A stretch of 64,000 bases of DNA from Rhodophyticola porphyridii. GTDB taxonomy: Bacteria; Pseudomonadota; Alphaproteobacteria; Rhodobacterales; Rhodobacteraceae. Both the position numbers and the translations under genes were made by a program. The notes beneath the pieces were generated by a model, which searched no databases, was not told the origin of the DNA, and saw only the letters and a program-made list of their open reading frames with translations. Below are positions 33,942 through 43,775 of the stretch, piece by piece. The stretch is from contig NZ_RCNT01000002.1 in assembly GCF_003688285.1 (NCBI RefSeq), positions 310,001 through 374,000 of the forward strand, in the 5' to 3' direction. The first letter of the stretch is position 1, and every line of letters starts with the position of its first letter.

Positions 33942-36086
33942 ATGACAGATCGGGTTGCGCGGGCGGGCTTGCAGGTGGCGCGGGAACTGGCGGATTTCAT
34001 AGAAACGCAGGCGCTGCCGGGCACCGGTGTGGATGAAGCGGCCTTCTGGGAAGGGTTTTCGGACCTGTTGCATGACGGGGCGCCGAAAAACCTCGCGCTT
34101 CTGGCAAAGCGCGAGGTGCTGCAGCGCCAGATTGATGACTGGCACGTGACGCGGCGCGGGCAGGTGCATGACCCGAACAGCTATCACGTATTTCTCAAGG
34201 AGATCGGCTATCTGGTGCCTGAGGGCGAGGATTTCCAGATCGACACCTCGCGGATCGACCCCGAGATCGCCTCAGTGGCCGGGCCGCAGCTGGTGGTGCC
34301 GATTACCAATGCACGTTTTGCGCTCAATGCCGCCAATGCGCGCTGGGGCAGCCTTTACGACGCATTTTACGGCACCGACGCGATGGGCAGCCTGCCGCCT
34401 TCCGAAGGGTATGACCGTGGCCGGGGCGCGCGGGTTGTGGCGCGTGCGCGCGTGTTTCTGGACGAGGCGTTTCCGATCGTGGGGGCGAGCCATGCGGATG
34501 TGAGGCGCTACCATGTGGAAAAGGACGCCCTGCTGATCGACGACAAGCCGCTTGTCGCGCCCGAAAAATTCGCGGGTTACGTGGGCGACAGGCGGGCGCC
34601 CGACCGGATCCTGTTGGTCAATAACGGGTTGCATGTGGAACTGGTCTTCGACCGCGCTCATCCGATCGGGAGCCGGGATCAGGCGCTTCTGGCCGATGTG
34701 CGCATGGAGGCGGCGGTGTCGGCAATCATGGATTGCGAGGACAGCGTGGCCTGCGTCGATGCCGAGGATAAGGTTCTGGCCTATGGCAACTGGCTTGGCC
34801 TGATGAAGGGCGATCTGGAGGAGAGCTTCGAAAAGGGCGGCCGGAAGATGACCCGGAAGCTGGCCGGCGATCTGCAGTATTGCGCACCCGATGGCAGCCC
34901 GCTGGAGGTCAGGGCGCGGGCCTTGATGCTGGTCCGGAATGTGGGTCACCTGATGACCAATCCGGCAATCCTGCTCAAGGACGGCTCCGAGGCGTTCGAG
35001 GGGCTGATGGACGGGATGATCACCACGCTGATCGCCTGCCACGACCTGCGCAAGACCGAAGGCGCGCGCAATTCGGTTGCCGGGTCGGTCTATGTGGTGA
35101 AGCCGAAGATGCACGGGCCCGAGGAAGTGGCCTTCGCGGATGCCAGTTTCACGAAGATCGAGGCGGTTCTGGGGCTGGAGCGCTACACGGTCAAGCTTGG
35201 GATCATGGACGAGGAACGGCGCACATCGGTCAACCTCAAGGAATGCATCCGTGCGGCGAGACATCGGGTGGCGTTCATCAATACCGGGTTTCTGGACCGG
35301 ACCGGGGACGAGATCCACACCTCGATGGAAGCCGGGCCGTTCAGCCGCAAGGATTTCATCAAGCGGAAATCCTGGATCACCGCCTATGAGAACCAGAATG
35401 TGGATATCGGGCTGGAATGCGGCCTGAAGGGGCGGGCGCAGATCGGCAAGGGGATGTGGGCGATGCCAGACAAGATGGCCGCCATGCTGGAGGCCAAGAT
35501 CGAACATCCGCGGGCAGGGGCGAATTGCGCCTGGGTACCATCGCCCACGGCGGCCACGCTTCATGCGCTGCATTATCATCAGGTGGATGTGGCCGCGGTG
35601 CAGGAAAGCCTGGCCGCTGGCGGGCGGCGGGCCTATGTCACGGCGCTTCTCGATATCCCGCTTGCGGCCTATCGGCGCTGGAGCGAGGAGCAGATATTGC
35701 GCGAGGTGGAGAACAACGCCCAGGGCATCCTTGGCTACGTGGTGCGCTGGATCGATCAGGGCGTGGGCTGCTCGAAGGTGCCCGATATCAATGATGTGGG
35801 GCTGATGGAGGATCGGGCGACCTGCCGGATCTCCGCGCAGCACATCGCCAACTGGCTGCATCATCAGGTGGTGAGCGAGGCTCAGGTGATGGAAGTGATG
35901 CGCAAGATGGCGGAGGTCGTGGACCGCCAGAACGCCGACGATCCCGCCTATGTTCCGATGGCCCCCGGCTTCAACGGGATCGCCTTCGCGGCGGCCTGCG
36001 ATCTGGTGTTCAAGGGCCGCGTGCAGCCAAGCGGCTACACAGAGCCGATCCTTCATGCACGGAGGCTGGAATGGAAAGCCGCGTAG
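33942..36086 (+). CDS. glcB: Malate synthase G
   Basis: A 714-aa single-chain malate synthase [25 protein letters not shown] around residue 270 (catalytic base region), [36 protein letters not shown] and [12 protein letters not shown]. It condenses glyoxylate with acetyl-CoA to malate in the glyoxylate/glycolate pathway. Full length. Followed 53 bp later by a GlcG-like gene on the same strand, a common glycolate-gene partner. Isocitrate lyase is not in the window. Confidence 0.97.
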   Translation: MTDRVARAGLQVARELADFIETQALPGTGVDEAAFWEGFSDLLHDGAPKNLALLAKREVLQRQIDDWHVTRRGQVHDPNSYHVFLKEIGYLVPEGEDFQIDTSRIDPEIASVAGPQLVVPITNARFALNAANARWGSLYDAFYGTDAMGSLPPSEGYDRGRGARVVARARVFLDEAFPIVGASHADVRRYHVEKDALLIDDKPLVAPEKFAGYVGDRRAPDRILLVNNGLHVELVFDRAHPIGSRDQALLADVRMEAAVSAIMDCEDSVACVDAEDKVLAYGNWLGLMKGDLEESFEKGGRKMTRKLAGDLQYCAPDGSPLEVRARALMLVRNVGHLMTNPAILLKDGSEAFEGLMDGMITTLIACHDLRKTEGARNSVAGSVYVVKPKMHGPEEVAFADASFTKIEAVLGLERYTVKLGIMDEERRTSVNLKECIRAARHRVAFINTGFLDRTGDEIHTSMEAGPFSRKDFIKRKSWITAYENQNVDIGLECGLKGRAQIGKGMWAMPDKMAAMLEAKIEHPRAGANCAWVPSPTAATLHALHYHQVDVAAVQESLAAGGRRAYVTALLDIPLAAYRRWSEEQILREVENNAQGILGYVVRWIDQGVGCSKVPDINDVGLMEDRATCRISAQHIANWLHHQVVSEAQVMEVMRKMAEVVDRQNADDPAYVPMAPGFNGIAFAAACDLVFKGRVQPSGYTEPILHARRLEWKAA

Positions 36087-36139
36087 GACAGCGCGGCGGG
36101 GATGCCGCTTGTGGCATTAACCTTAATGGAGGGTAACGG

Positions 36140-36565
36140 ATGACGATATCACTGGAGAAGGCCCGGCAGATGGTTGCCGAAACGCGGGCCAAGGCCCGGA
36201 CCATGGGATTGAAGCCCTTGTCGGTGGTTGTACTGGACGCGGGCGGTCATGTTCTGGCCTTCGAGCGGGAAGACGGGGCCAGCCCGGGCCGGTTCGAGAT
36301 CGCGCGGGGCAAGGCCTATGGCGCGGTGATGCTGGGCATGCCGGGCTCGGCGCAGATGGCGCGGGCCGAGGCGCAGGCATATTTCATGGCCGCGGTGAAC
36401 GGGGCCTATGGCGGCAAGGTGATCCCGGTGCCGGGCGGCGTTCTGGTCAAGGATGTGGCGGGTGAGGTGATCGGCGCCGTGGGCGTGACCGGCGACAGCT
36501 CCGAGAACGACGCCGAAGCGGCGCTTGCCGGAATCGCGGCCGCGGGGTTCGAGGGGGCCGCGTGA
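36140..36565 (+). CDS. GlcG/HbpS family heme-degrading-like protein
   Basis: A 141-aa protein: KPLSVVVLDAGGHVLAFERE, RGKAYGAVMLGM, and GGVLVKDVAGEVIGAVGVTG are the hallmarks of the GlcG/HbpS fold. Members bind heme or small organic acids; GlcG sits in glycolate-utilisation operons. GGAGGGTAACGG lies before the ATG. Overlaps the RidA gene by 4 nt (GTGA). Precise role unknown, context favours glyoxylate/glycolate metabolism. Confidence 0.88.
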   Translation: MTISLEKARQMVAETRAKARTMGLKPLSVVVLDAGGHVLAFEREDGASPGRFEIARGKAYGAVMLGMPGSAQMARAEAQAYFMAAVNGAYGGKVIPVPGGVLVKDVAGEVIGAVGVTGDSSENDAEAALAGIAAAGFEGAA

Positions 36566-36942
36566 ACCGGCGCCTGATTTCCTCAGGCTCTGCCTTCGAG
36601 GCGGAAATCGGGTATTCGCGGGCGGTGGTCTCCGACGATTGGATCTTCGTGGCCGGCACGACCGGGTTCGACTATGCCACGATGGAGATCAGCACGGATG
36701 TGGCGGAGCAGGCGGAGCAGACGTTTCGCAATATCGACATCGCCCTGCGCGAGGCCGGGGCCGGGATGCGGGATGTAGTGCGGGTGCGCTACATCCTGCC
36801 CGACCGGACGGATTGGGAGCCGTGCTGGCCTGTCACCCGTGCCTGGCTGGGCGAGGTGCGGCCCGCCGCGACGATGATCGTGGCAGCGTTGCAGGACCCG
36901 CGCATGAAGATAGAGATCGAGGTGACCGCGCGCATGCCATGA
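36562..36942 (+). CDS. RidA family protein
   Basis: A 126-aa RidA/YjgF-like protein starting at GTG within the GlcG-like stop. FVAGTTGFDY, EQTFRNIDIALREAGAGMRD and VVRVRYILPD match the family, but the usual Arg/Glu active-site C-terminal IEVTARMP reads IEIEVTARMP, placing it in a RidA subfamily whose enamine/imine deaminase activity must not be assumed. Coupled to glcB/glcG; may remove reactive intermediates. Confidence 0.87.
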   Translation: MNRRLISSGSAFEAEIGYSRAVVSDDWIFVAGTTGFDYATMEISTDVAEQAEQTFRNIDIALREAGAGMRDVVRVRYILPDRTDWEPCWPVTRAWLGEVRPAATMIVAALQDPRMKIEIEVTARMP

Positions 36943-37053
36943 ACGCCGGGCCTGTCGCGCGTGCGTGGGTGCACAGACGATTTCGCCCCGCTGCGGGTTT
37001 GCAGAGGCACGCCGGGCAGGTATAGAAAGCGGATCATGCGACGCGGAGAGCAT

Positions 37054-37833
37054 ATGGCGCGACCTGTTATCGGCATTATCGGCAACCATCATCTGGTAAA
37101 CGATGAATACCCGACCCATGCGGGCGGAACCATGAATTCCGAAGCGGTGGCAGAGGTGGCAGGCGGCATGCCGATGCTGATCCCGGCGGATCCGAGGTTT
37201 GTCTCCACCGGCGAGTTGCTGGAGACCTGCGCCGGATTTTTGTTCACCGGGGGGCGGCCGAATGTGCATCCGGAGGAATATGGCGAGGCCGAAACGGAGG
37301 CTCATGGCGCCTTTGACCGTGCCCGCGATGCTGTTGCCTTGCCCCTGATCCGGGCCTGCGTGGAGCGGGGGCAACCGTTTCTCGGGGTCTGTCGTGGGTT
37401 TCAGGAGGTCAATGTCGCCATGGGCGGCACGCTTTACCCCGAGATCCGCGACCTGCCGGGCCGGATGAACCACAGGATGCCGCCCGATGGTACGCTTGAG
37501 GAGAAATTCGCGCTGCGCCACACTGTGACATTCAGCGATAACGGCCCGTTTCACCGGCTGATGGGCGCGCGCGAAGTGATGACCAACACCTTGCACGGAC
37601 AGGGGATCAAACAGGCCGGGGTCCGGGTAGTGATTGACGGCCATGCCGGGGACGGAACGCCCGAGGCGATTTACATCGCCGATGCGCCGGGTTTTACCCT
37701 TTCGGTGCAGTGGCATCCCGAGTATCGCGCGGCGGAGGATCCCGTCTCCCGCCCGCTTTTCGCGGCCTTCGGGGCGGCGGCGCGGGAATGGGCGGAGGGC
37801 CGCCGACCCGTCTCGGTTGCGGATGTGGCCTGA
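37054..37833 (+). CDS. Gamma-glutamyl-gamma-aminobutyrate hydrolase-like peptidase (C26)
   Basis: A 259-aa class I amidotransferase-fold hydrolase: FLFTGGRPNVHPEEYGE, nucleophile elbow LGVCRGFQEVNVAMGGTLY with Cys near residue 116, and SVQWHPEYRA with catalytic His-Glu. Similar to PuuD, which hydrolyses gamma-glutamyl-GABA in putrescine degradation. GGAG sits 5 nt ahead of the ATG at 37054. Other putrescine genes are absent, so the substrate remains open. Confidence 0.9.
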   Translation: MARPVIGIIGNHHLVNDEYPTHAGGTMNSEAVAEVAGGMPMLIPADPRFVSTGELLETCAGFLFTGGRPNVHPEEYGEAETEAHGAFDRARDAVALPLIRACVERGQPFLGVCRGFQEVNVAMGGTLYPEIRDLPGRMNHRMPPDGTLEEKFALRHTVTFSDNGPFHRLMGAREVMTNTLHGQGIKQAGVRVVIDGHAGDGTPEAIYIADAPGFTLSVQWHPEYRAAEDPVSRPLFAAFGAAAREWAEGRRPVSVADVA

Positions 37834-37883
37834 GGCGCGGGGACACGCTATGTCTGCGGAAGAAAGCCAGCGAGGACAGGCAC

Positions 37884-38303
37884 GTGACCAGATATGACCC
37901 CGACAATATTTTTGCGAAGATCCTGAACGGCGACCTGCCGTCCGAGCGGGTCTATGAAGATGACGATACAGTCGCCTTCATGGATATCATGCCGCGGGCG
38001 GATGGCCATGTGCTGATCATTCCGCGCAGCCGCGCACGCAACATTCTGGATGCGACGCCACAGCAACTGGCGGCCTGCATGGCCTCGGTACAGAAGCTTT
38101 CCCATGCGGTCATGGCCGCGTTCGAGGCAGATGGCGTGACCTTGCAGCAATTCAACGAGGCGGCGGGCGGGCAGGAGGTGTTCCATCTCCATTTCCATGT
38201 GCTGCCGCGTCACGCGGGGGTCAGCCTGCGGCCGCCCGGCACCATGGAAGACCGCGACGTTCTGGCGGCCAATGCTGCCAAGATACGGGCCGCATTGGCC
38301 TGA
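37884..38303 (+). CDS. HIT-family nucleotide hydrolase
   Basis: A 139-aa histidine-triad protein starting at GTG 37884 (AGGACAGG upstream). IFAKILNGDLPSERVYEDDD and VLIIPRSRARNILD form the fold, and EVFHLHFHVLPR is the HxHxH catalytic triad motif. Hydrolyses or transfers adenosine 5'-phosphoramidate-type nucleotides. Lies 50 bp after the C26 peptidase on the same strand. Confidence 0.93.
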   Translation: MTRYDPDNIFAKILNGDLPSERVYEDDDTVAFMDIMPRADGHVLIIPRSRARNILDATPQQLAACMASVQKLSHAVMAAFEADGVTLQQFNEAAGGQEVFHLHFHVLPRHAGVSLRPPGTMEDRDVLAANAAKIRAALA

Positions 38304-38360
38304 GCCTAGGGAACCGACCCGGCCCGGCCGCGTTATTCAGCGATTGGCGAAGGATTTGCG

Positions 38361-39737
38361 ATGGACAAGGACGCGGCCCAATCCGGGCATCGGACCAACC
38401 GGCTGCGACGGATCTGGGCGGGTCTGCACCTGACGCTGAGGCGCACGCATCCGGCCAAGCTTCTGCTGCTGGGATATCTGCTTTACACCGCATTCGGCTG
38501 GTTCCTGCTGAGCCTGCCGCTTGCGCATGAGGTGCCGGTATCGGTGCTGGATGCGCTGTTCATCGCCAGTTCCGCAGTGTCCACGACCGGCCTTGTGACG
38601 GTCGATCCGGGCAGCAGTTTTTCCTGGTTCGGAGAGGGTGTGATCATCCTGCTGATCCAGGTGGGCGGCCTGGGCTACATGACGATCGGCTCCTTCGCCC
38701 TGCTGGCGTTTCAGGACCGGCTGAGCCGGGTCCGATCACGGACCATAAAGGCGGAGTTCAGCCTGCCGGAGGATTTCAGTGTGCGCGGCTTTTTGAGCGC
38801 GGTGGTGATCTTCACCTTCGTGGTGCAAAGCGTGGGCGCGATCATCCTCTATCTGGCGTTTCTGGCCGAAGGGGTGGACAATCCGCTCTGGTCCGCGATT
38901 TTTCACGCGATATCGGCATTTTGCACGGCGGGCTTCAGCCTGAATTCTTCCAGTTTCGAGATGATGCAGGCAAATACAACGGTCGTGCTGACCTTGTCCG
39001 CGCTATCGATCCTCGGGGCGGTGGGTTTCCTGATCGTTGTCGATGCCTGGCGCAACCTGACCGGGGGCGCCCGGCACCTTGGCTTCACCTCGAAAGTGAT
39101 CCTGCGGGTGACCTTCTGGCTGCTGGCAGGCGGCACCGTGCTCTTCTACGTGGCCGACGCCTCGATTGCCGAACTGAGCCCGTGGGACCGCCTGCTGGCC
39201 GCGTTTTTTCAGGTGATGACCGCCACAACGACGGTGGGGTTCAATACCTGGCCGATTGGGGAGATCTCCATGGCGGGGCTGGTGGTGTTAATGGGGCTGA
39301 TGGTGATCGGTGCGTCGCCCGCCGGCACCGGCGGCGGGTTGAAGACCACCACGCTGGCGGCGCTGTTCGGGCTGGTGCGCTCGACACTGAAGGGACGGGA
39401 CGAGGTGCGGCTGGCCAAACGCAGGGTTCCTGCCGAAAGGCTGCAAAGCGCCACGGCCGCGCTGGCCTATTACGTTGCCCTTCTGTTCGTCGCGCTGTTC
39501 CTGCTGGGGCTGACCGAAGCGGGGGCGGATTTCGAGGTGCTGATGTTCGAGGCGATTTCGGCCATGGGCACGGTGGGGCTCAGCATGGGCATAACCGGGG
39601 ATCTGTCTCCCTTGGGCAAGTTGGTGGTGATCGTTCTGATGATCGCCGGACGAGTGGGTATTCTGACCTTCGGCATCGCGGTCGCCGCGCATGACGAAAC
39701 CCGCGAGGAAGAGGCGGACAACAACCTCATCTGCTGA
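38361..39737 (+). CDS. KtrB/TrkH-type potassium transporter membrane subunit
   Basis: A 458-aa membrane protein with four M1-P-M2-like repeats. Pore-loop segments: SSAVSTTGLVTVDPGS, AISAFCTAGFSLNSSS, MTATTTVGFNTWP and SAMGTVGLSMGITG, each with the filter Gly. The repertoire and shorter N-terminus (no TrkH-type MxDLRPV start) fit KtrB rather than TrkH. Needs a KtrA/TrkA regulatory partner, not seen here. Distinct from the TrkH at 21176. Confidence 0.9.
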   Translation: MDKDAAQSGHRTNRLRRIWAGLHLTLRRTHPAKLLLLGYLLYTAFGWFLLSLPLAHEVPVSVLDALFIASSAVSTTGLVTVDPGSSFSWFGEGVIILLIQVGGLGYMTIGSFALLAFQDRLSRVRSRTIKAEFSLPEDFSVRGFLSAVVIFTFVVQSVGAIILYLAFLAEGVDNPLWSAIFHAISAFCTAGFSLNSSSFEMMQANTTVVLTLSALSILGAVGFLIVVDAWRNLTGGARHLGFTSKVILRVTFWLLAGGTVLFYVADASIAELSPWDRLLAAFFQVMTATTTVGFNTWPIGEISMAGLVVLMGLMVIGASPAGTGGGLKTTTLAALFGLVRSTLKGRDEVRLAKRRVPAERLQSATAALAYYVALLFVALFLLGLTEAGADFEVLMFEAISAMGTVGLSMGITGDLSPLGKLVVIVLMIAGRVGILTFGIAVAAHDETREEEADNNLIC

Positions 39738-39917
39738 CGACCCTTGGGAAAGGCCCACGCGCCCTTTCATGCAACGCTCGCCCTGCCCCAAGGCGCGGCC
39801 TGTTCGGCAGGCCAGACGCGCGTTCGGGCCATGCGTGACTGCACACAGCCGCCATACGGGCGACAACGCTTTGTTGTGCTGCTCCGGTCGGGTTCAGTTC
39901 AGCCCGGCTGTCGCCGG

Positions 39918-40100
39918 TCAGGTCGCTCTTGGGCCGCGCATCTCATGGATTGAACGCCGGATGCGGCGCCATGTTTCGGCTTCGGCGGTATTCCCGGCAT
40001 CGGTTTCAACGCGTACCCGTTGGGCGGCTTCGGCTTCGGCCCGATCGCCATGCGCGCGGTAGAGGGCGCGGGCATATCTGATGATATCGGCTGCGGTCAT
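39918..40100 (-). CDS. Small hypothetical protein, 60 aa
   Basis: ATG at 40100 with GGGGAGGA upstream reads MTAADIIRYARALYRAHGDR, a helical, charged protein with many Ala, Arg and Glu residues and a C-terminal ETWRRIRRSIHEMRGP. No family recognised. The 180-bp gap between it and the KtrB-like gene holds only one short hairpin (GGCCTG-TTCGG-CAGGCC, 39797-39813). Confidence 0.6.
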   Translation of the reverse strand: MTAADIIRYARALYRAHGDRAEAEAAQRVRVETDAGNTAEAETWRRIRRSIHEMRGPRAT

Positions 40101-40249
40101 CTTCAAGGTCCTCCCCAGATCATGTGAGAGGGCGCGGCGCCATCCGGTCCCGGGCGGCTACGGCCCTCGACGAGGTACCAGTCATAGCAGATTTGCGCGG
40201 CCATGTCTCGGGTACACGGGGCCGGGCGCGGAAACGGGCGGCGTGGTGC

Positions 40250-41122
40250 TCAGGTCACGCGACCGCGTGCAATATCGACAGCCGCCTGTTCGGCGGGCCC
40301 CTCATGGGCCCCGGTGGTGAAGGCGGCGACGGTGGGCGCGCCCGCCAGATCGGGGAAGTGATAGACCGCGGTGGCGGAGAACGGGCCGAGGCCGGAATGC
40401 CCGGTTGCGGAGCCTGCCGGGCCCATCCGGCCGCACATGACCCCGGTGCCGTAGGCGATATGTGTCCAGGGCCGCCCCGGAGGCCCGTCGCCAAGCTGCA
40501 CCGGATCTGACCCCATGCCAGGATGGGCGGCAAGGATCAGGCGGAGGAGCCGGGCCGCGTCCGTTGATGTGCCGATCAGGCAGCGATGATAGACCCAGCC
40601 TGGATCATAGCCGCGCCCCTCTGGCCAGTGAATGCCCGCGAACCCACCCGGGGAGGGGGCCAGACGCAGGGTGGTGCTGCCCAATGGTATGGTGAACATC
40701 GTCCTGATCAGATCGCCAAGCCGATGCCCGGTTTCGGTTTCCATATGGGAAAGGGCAAATCGGTAGCCGATATTGGAGTAACGCCACTGGCTCTGCGGAT
40801 CCTGCGCCGGGGTATGGGCAAGGCTGCGCGCGAGAACATCGCTGAACGCCCATGATGTGTCGCCCCGCGCCACCGCGTCATGGTAGCTCGGCAGTAAGCC
40901 ATAGTCCGGCAGACCGGAGGTATGGCGAAGAAGCTGGCGAAGTGTGTAGGGCGCGCCGGGGAGGGTTGCGTCAAGCGCGATGCGCCCGGTTTCCGCAAGG
41001 CTCAGTGCAGTGGCCGCGATCACCGTTTTGGTGAAACTCCAGAACGGGAAAACAGCGCCTGGGTCGCCGCCTGTGGTCAGTGTGCGGTCGGCGTCGAGGC
41101 GTGCCCAATGCATCTCAGTCAT
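40250..41122 (-). CDS. Beta-lactamase-fold serine hydrolase
   Basis: A 290-aa class C beta-lactamase/D-aminopeptidase-like protein with no signal peptide: FWSFTKTVIAA holds the SxxK Ser-Lys pair, WRYSNIGYRF the YxN motif, and TGHSGLGPFSA the HxG-type third motif. The reading starts at ATG 41122, overlapping the previous gene by 8 nt. Probably an esterase or peptidase in the cytoplasm. Last gene of the ligase cassette. Confidence 0.85.
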   Translation of the reverse strand: MTEMHWARLDADRTLTTGGDPGAVFPFWSFTKTVIAATALSLAETGRIALDATLPGAPYTLRQLLRHTSGLPDYGLLPSYHDAVARGDTSWAFSDVLARSLAHTPAQDPQSQWRYSNIGYRFALSHMETETGHRLGDLIRTMFTIPLGSTTLRLAPSPGGFAGIHWPEGRGYDPGWVYHRCLIGTSTDAARLLRLILAAHPGMGSDPVQLGDGPPGRPWTHIAYGTGVMCGRMGPAGSATGHSGLGPFSATAVYHFPDLAGAPTVAAFTTGAHEGPAEQAAVDIARGRVT

Positions 41123-41519
41123 AAGGCAGATCATCCAGGTCGCGGTCGCGGTAATCCGCTGGCGGCGTGACCGGGAACCGCCGCGCCCGGATCGTTTCCT
41201 CGCCCGCCATCGCCGCCTTGGCGACCCGGTGCATGCCATCCATCACCCGACCTTCGGCAGAGAGCAGGATCGGCCAGGCGAGATCGGCCTCCGCCATCAA
41301 CCTTGCGTGGGAGGCGATAGAGCGGACCGTGGGGAGATCGCCGCCGCCGTACCAATAGACCTCGTCCAGCTCTCCGATCTCGGCCAGCGGGACATCCAAC
41401 ACCGGGAGCGTTTTGGCCAGCCGGACAAGTTTCCGGACATCCCAAATCTCCGAGCCTGTCGCGCCCTGCCGGATATGGTACTGCGCGCGCAGGGCTGGGG
41501 TTTCGGGCGGCTCAGCCAT
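41115..41519 (-). CDS. ParB N-terminal-like small protein of the ligase cassette
   Basis: A 134-aa protein starting at ATG 41519, which overlaps the ligase stop by 8 nt; the longer frame to 41756 is spurious. The C-terminal half, LSAEGRVMDGMHRVAKAAMA followed by GEETIRARRFPV, resembles the ParB/Srx fold motif (GxHRxxAA-like, G-M-H-R-V-A-K-A), but the DNA-binding helix-turn-helix is missing. Function unknown. Position suggests it is expressed with the ligase. Confidence 0.7.
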   Translation of the reverse strand: MAEPPETPALRAQYHIRQGATGSEIWDVRKLVRLAKTLPVLDVPLAEIGELDEVYWYGGGDLPTVRSIASHARLMAEADLAWPILLSAEGRVMDGMHRVAKAAMAGEETIRARRFPVTPPADYRDRDLDDLPYD

Positions 41520-43104
41520 ATTGCGCCAGCATCTGTTGCAGATCCTCGAACGTGTTGGCCTCCTTGGCGGGTTTGTCCCTGCGCCAGCGGAGCATGCGCG
41601 GAAACCGCAGCGCGACGCCGGATTTGTGACGGGGAGAGGCCTGAATACCCTCGAAGGCAATCTCGAAGACATGCTCGGGTGCAACCGACCGGACCGGGCC
41701 GAACCGTTCCTTGGTGTTCTTGCGGACCCAGTTGGTGATTTCGCGGAACTCCGCATCGGTCAGGCCGGAATAGGCCTTGGCGAAGGGCACGAGCGTCTCG
41801 CCCTTCCAGACCGCGAAGGTGAAATCCGTGTAGAGCGTGGCGCGCCGGCCGGAGCCCGCTTGGGCATAGATCATCACCGCGTCGATGGTCAGCGGGTCGA
41901 CCTTCCATTTCCACCAATCGCCCTTCTTGCGGCCGGCGAGATAGGGCGCCGACAGGCGTTTGAGCATCAGACCTTCGGCCCCGATCTCGCGGCTGGCCGC
42001 GCGCGCGGCGGTCAGATCGGGCCAGCTGGACGCCGGCACCGCTTCGGACAGGCGAAGCGGCACGCGGCCCGGAAGGCCCGCGATCAGCCCCTCCAGCAGG
42101 GCGCGGCGTTCCGACAGGGGCCGCGCGCGAATATCCGTACCCTCCCATTCCAGAAGATCGTAGGCCATCAGGATCACCGGCGCCTCGGCCAGCAGCTTTT
42201 TGGGCACGGTCTTGCGCCCGATCCGGGGTTGCAGCCGGGCAAAGGACAACGGCTTTTCATTGGCAAAGGCCAGCACCTCGGCATCCAGCACGGTGCCATC
42301 GGGCAGGAAATCTGCCAGCTGCGCAAGTTCGGGAAAACGATCGGTCATCAGGTCTTCACCACGCGACCACAGGAAATGCTGACCTTCGCGCAGAATGAAC
42401 TGGCCGCGGATGCCATCCCATTTCCGCTCCGCCAACCAATCGGTCACGGGTCCGAGATCTTCGGGGGCGCCATCTATCTGGTAGGCAAGGTAGAACGGGT
42501 AGGGGCGCGAGAGGCTGGCATCCGGATCCGGCCTCTCCACAAGGGTGTGAAAGCTGGTCGTCTCCGGGCTCCAGTCGCCCATCAGGCGATGGGTGAGGTC
42601 GGGCTCGTCGATACCGGTGGCCTGAGACAGGGCGCGGGTCATCAGCTTCTGACTGACGCCCATGCGCCAGCCACCGGTGATCAGTTTGTTGAACACGAAC
42701 CGTTCCGTCGGCGGAAGCTGATCCCATGCGGAAAGGATCGCGGCCTTCTTTTCGGCATCCTCCGCCTTGTCGAGGGCGCGCAGGCTGGTGATCCAGTGGC
42801 TCAGGGAATGCGCGCTTTGCCGTGTCGCGGGCGGCAGGACAAGTGCGATGGTTTCCGACAGGTCGCCCACCACGGGATAGCATTCCTCGAACAGCCAGAG
42901 CGGGATGCCCGCAACCTCGGCCGCCCATTCGCGGAGCTTGGTGGTGGTCACCGTGCGCCTCGGACGCCGCCCGGACAGAAGGGCGATGGTCCAGAGCTTG
43001 TCATCGTCCGGCGCATCGCGGAAATAGGCCGCAAGTGCCGCGGTCTTGACGCTGGTCTTGGTGGTCTGGTCCAGCGCGGTGAAAAGGGCGGCGAAGCGGT
43101 TCAT
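41512..43104 (-). CDS. ATP-dependent DNA ligase (bacterial LigB/LigC-type, cassette-associated)
   Basis: A 530-aa ATP-dependent DNA ligase: an N-terminal helical DNA-binding domain (residues 1-200), nucleotidyltransferase motif I ERKWDGIRGQF with the adenylated Lys near residue 229, LDAEVLAFANEKPLSFARLQ, EGLMLKRLSAPY and KKGDWWKWKVDP, then an OB-fold end. Seals nicks, probably in repair together with the adjacent exonuclease. Both flanking genes overlap it (4 nt with the S26-like gene, 8 nt with the ParB-like gene). Confidence 0.95.
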   Translation of the reverse strand: MNRFAALFTALDQTTKTSVKTAALAAYFRDAPDDDKLWTIALLSGRRPRRTVTTTKLREWAAEVAGIPLWLFEECYPVVGDLSETIALVLPPATRQSAHSLSHWITSLRALDKAEDAEKKAAILSAWDQLPPTERFVFNKLITGGWRMGVSQKLMTRALSQATGIDEPDLTHRLMGDWSPETTSFHTLVERPDPDASLSRPYPFYLAYQIDGAPEDLGPVTDWLAERKWDGIRGQFILREGQHFLWSRGEDLMTDRFPELAQLADFLPDGTVLDAEVLAFANEKPLSFARLQPRIGRKTVPKKLLAEAPVILMAYDLLEWEGTDIRARPLSERRALLEGLIAGLPGRVPLRLSEAVPASSWPDLTAARAASREIGAEGLMLKRLSAPYLAGRKKGDWWKWKVDPLTIDAVMIYAQAGSGRRATLYTDFTFAVWKGETLVPFAKAYSGLTDAEFREITNWVRKNTKERFGPVRSVAPEHVFEIAFEGIQASPRHKSGVALRFPRMLRWRRDKPAKEANTFEDLQQMLAQYG

Positions 43105-43775
43105 TCCGGGCGCTCCAGATAGGGTGCGGGGCTTTCCAGAATGCCAAGGATATCGCCAAGCGCTACAAAGCCCGGACCGCCCGCTGTTTGGCCGACGCGG
43201 CTGTCGCGCGCCAGATCGCGGTGATCGCCGAGAATGAAGACGTGATCGGGCGGCACGGTGACCGGGGCGGTGTCATCGAGATCCGTGCCGTCGGCGAGAT
43301 TCAGAATCGCATAGCTGGTGCCGTTCGGCAGCGTTTCGCGGATTTGCGCGATGGTGCAGCTGGTCGCGTCGACAGGTGTGCCGGCGGGGCAGGTGGGCCG
43401 CGCCCCGGTCGCATCCGTGCGCCGCTGAAGGGTGAGTGGCGGGAGCGCAAGGGTGGCGGCCGCATCGCCGTCGATGTGAAGCTGCCCGTCGATCATCTGC
43501 ACAGCTGCCCCGGCAAGAGCCACGACGCGGCCCATTTCCACGTCGCCCCGTGTCTGGTTCATATAGAGCACCACATCACCGGGAACCGGGTTTGCGGTGC
43601 CGGGGAAAAGGCGCTCGGACACGGTGCAAAGCCCGCGGGGAACGGTGGGCGTCATCGCCTCGGTCTGGGGGGCGAAGCTGCGATGGGTGCCGATGGTGCA
43701 GCGCAGGCAGAAGCAGAAATCCTGCGCAAAGGCGGGCGTGGCGGTCAGCGCGAAAAGGAGGAGCAGGCGGATCAT
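43101..43775 (-). CDS. Signal peptidase I-like (S26) protein lacking catalytic residues
   Basis: A 224-aa exported protein. A cleavable signal peptide (LLLFALTATPAFAQD) replaces the usual membrane anchors. Box B reads QTEAMTPTVPRG where active enzymes have SxSMxPT, so the Ser nucleophile is Ala. Box D reads EMGRVVALAG where IKRxxGLPGD is expected, so the general base Lys is Gly. Box E VFILGDHRDLARDSRVG is conserved. The fold is kept but the Ser/Lys dyad is gone, so it is probably not a signal peptidase. Set between the exonuclease and ligase with 4-nt overlaps on both sides. Confidence 0.85.
   Translation of the reverse strand: MIRLLLLFALTATPAFAQDFCFCLRCTIGTHRSFAPQTEAMTPTVPRGLCTVSERLFPGTANPVPGDVVLYMNQTRGDVEMGRVVALAGAAVQMIDGQLHIDGDAAATLALPPLTLQRRTDATGARPTCPAGTPVDATSCTIAQIRETLPNGTSYAILNLADGTDLDDTAPVTVPPDHVFILGDHRDLARDSRVGQTAGGPGFVALGDILGILESPAPYLERPE

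Noticed and set aside
41520-41756. Upstream part of the 213-aa frame containing the ParB-like gene
   Set aside because: It is a shadow of the ligase C-terminus; the ATG at 41519 overlaps the ligase stop and starts the conserved part.
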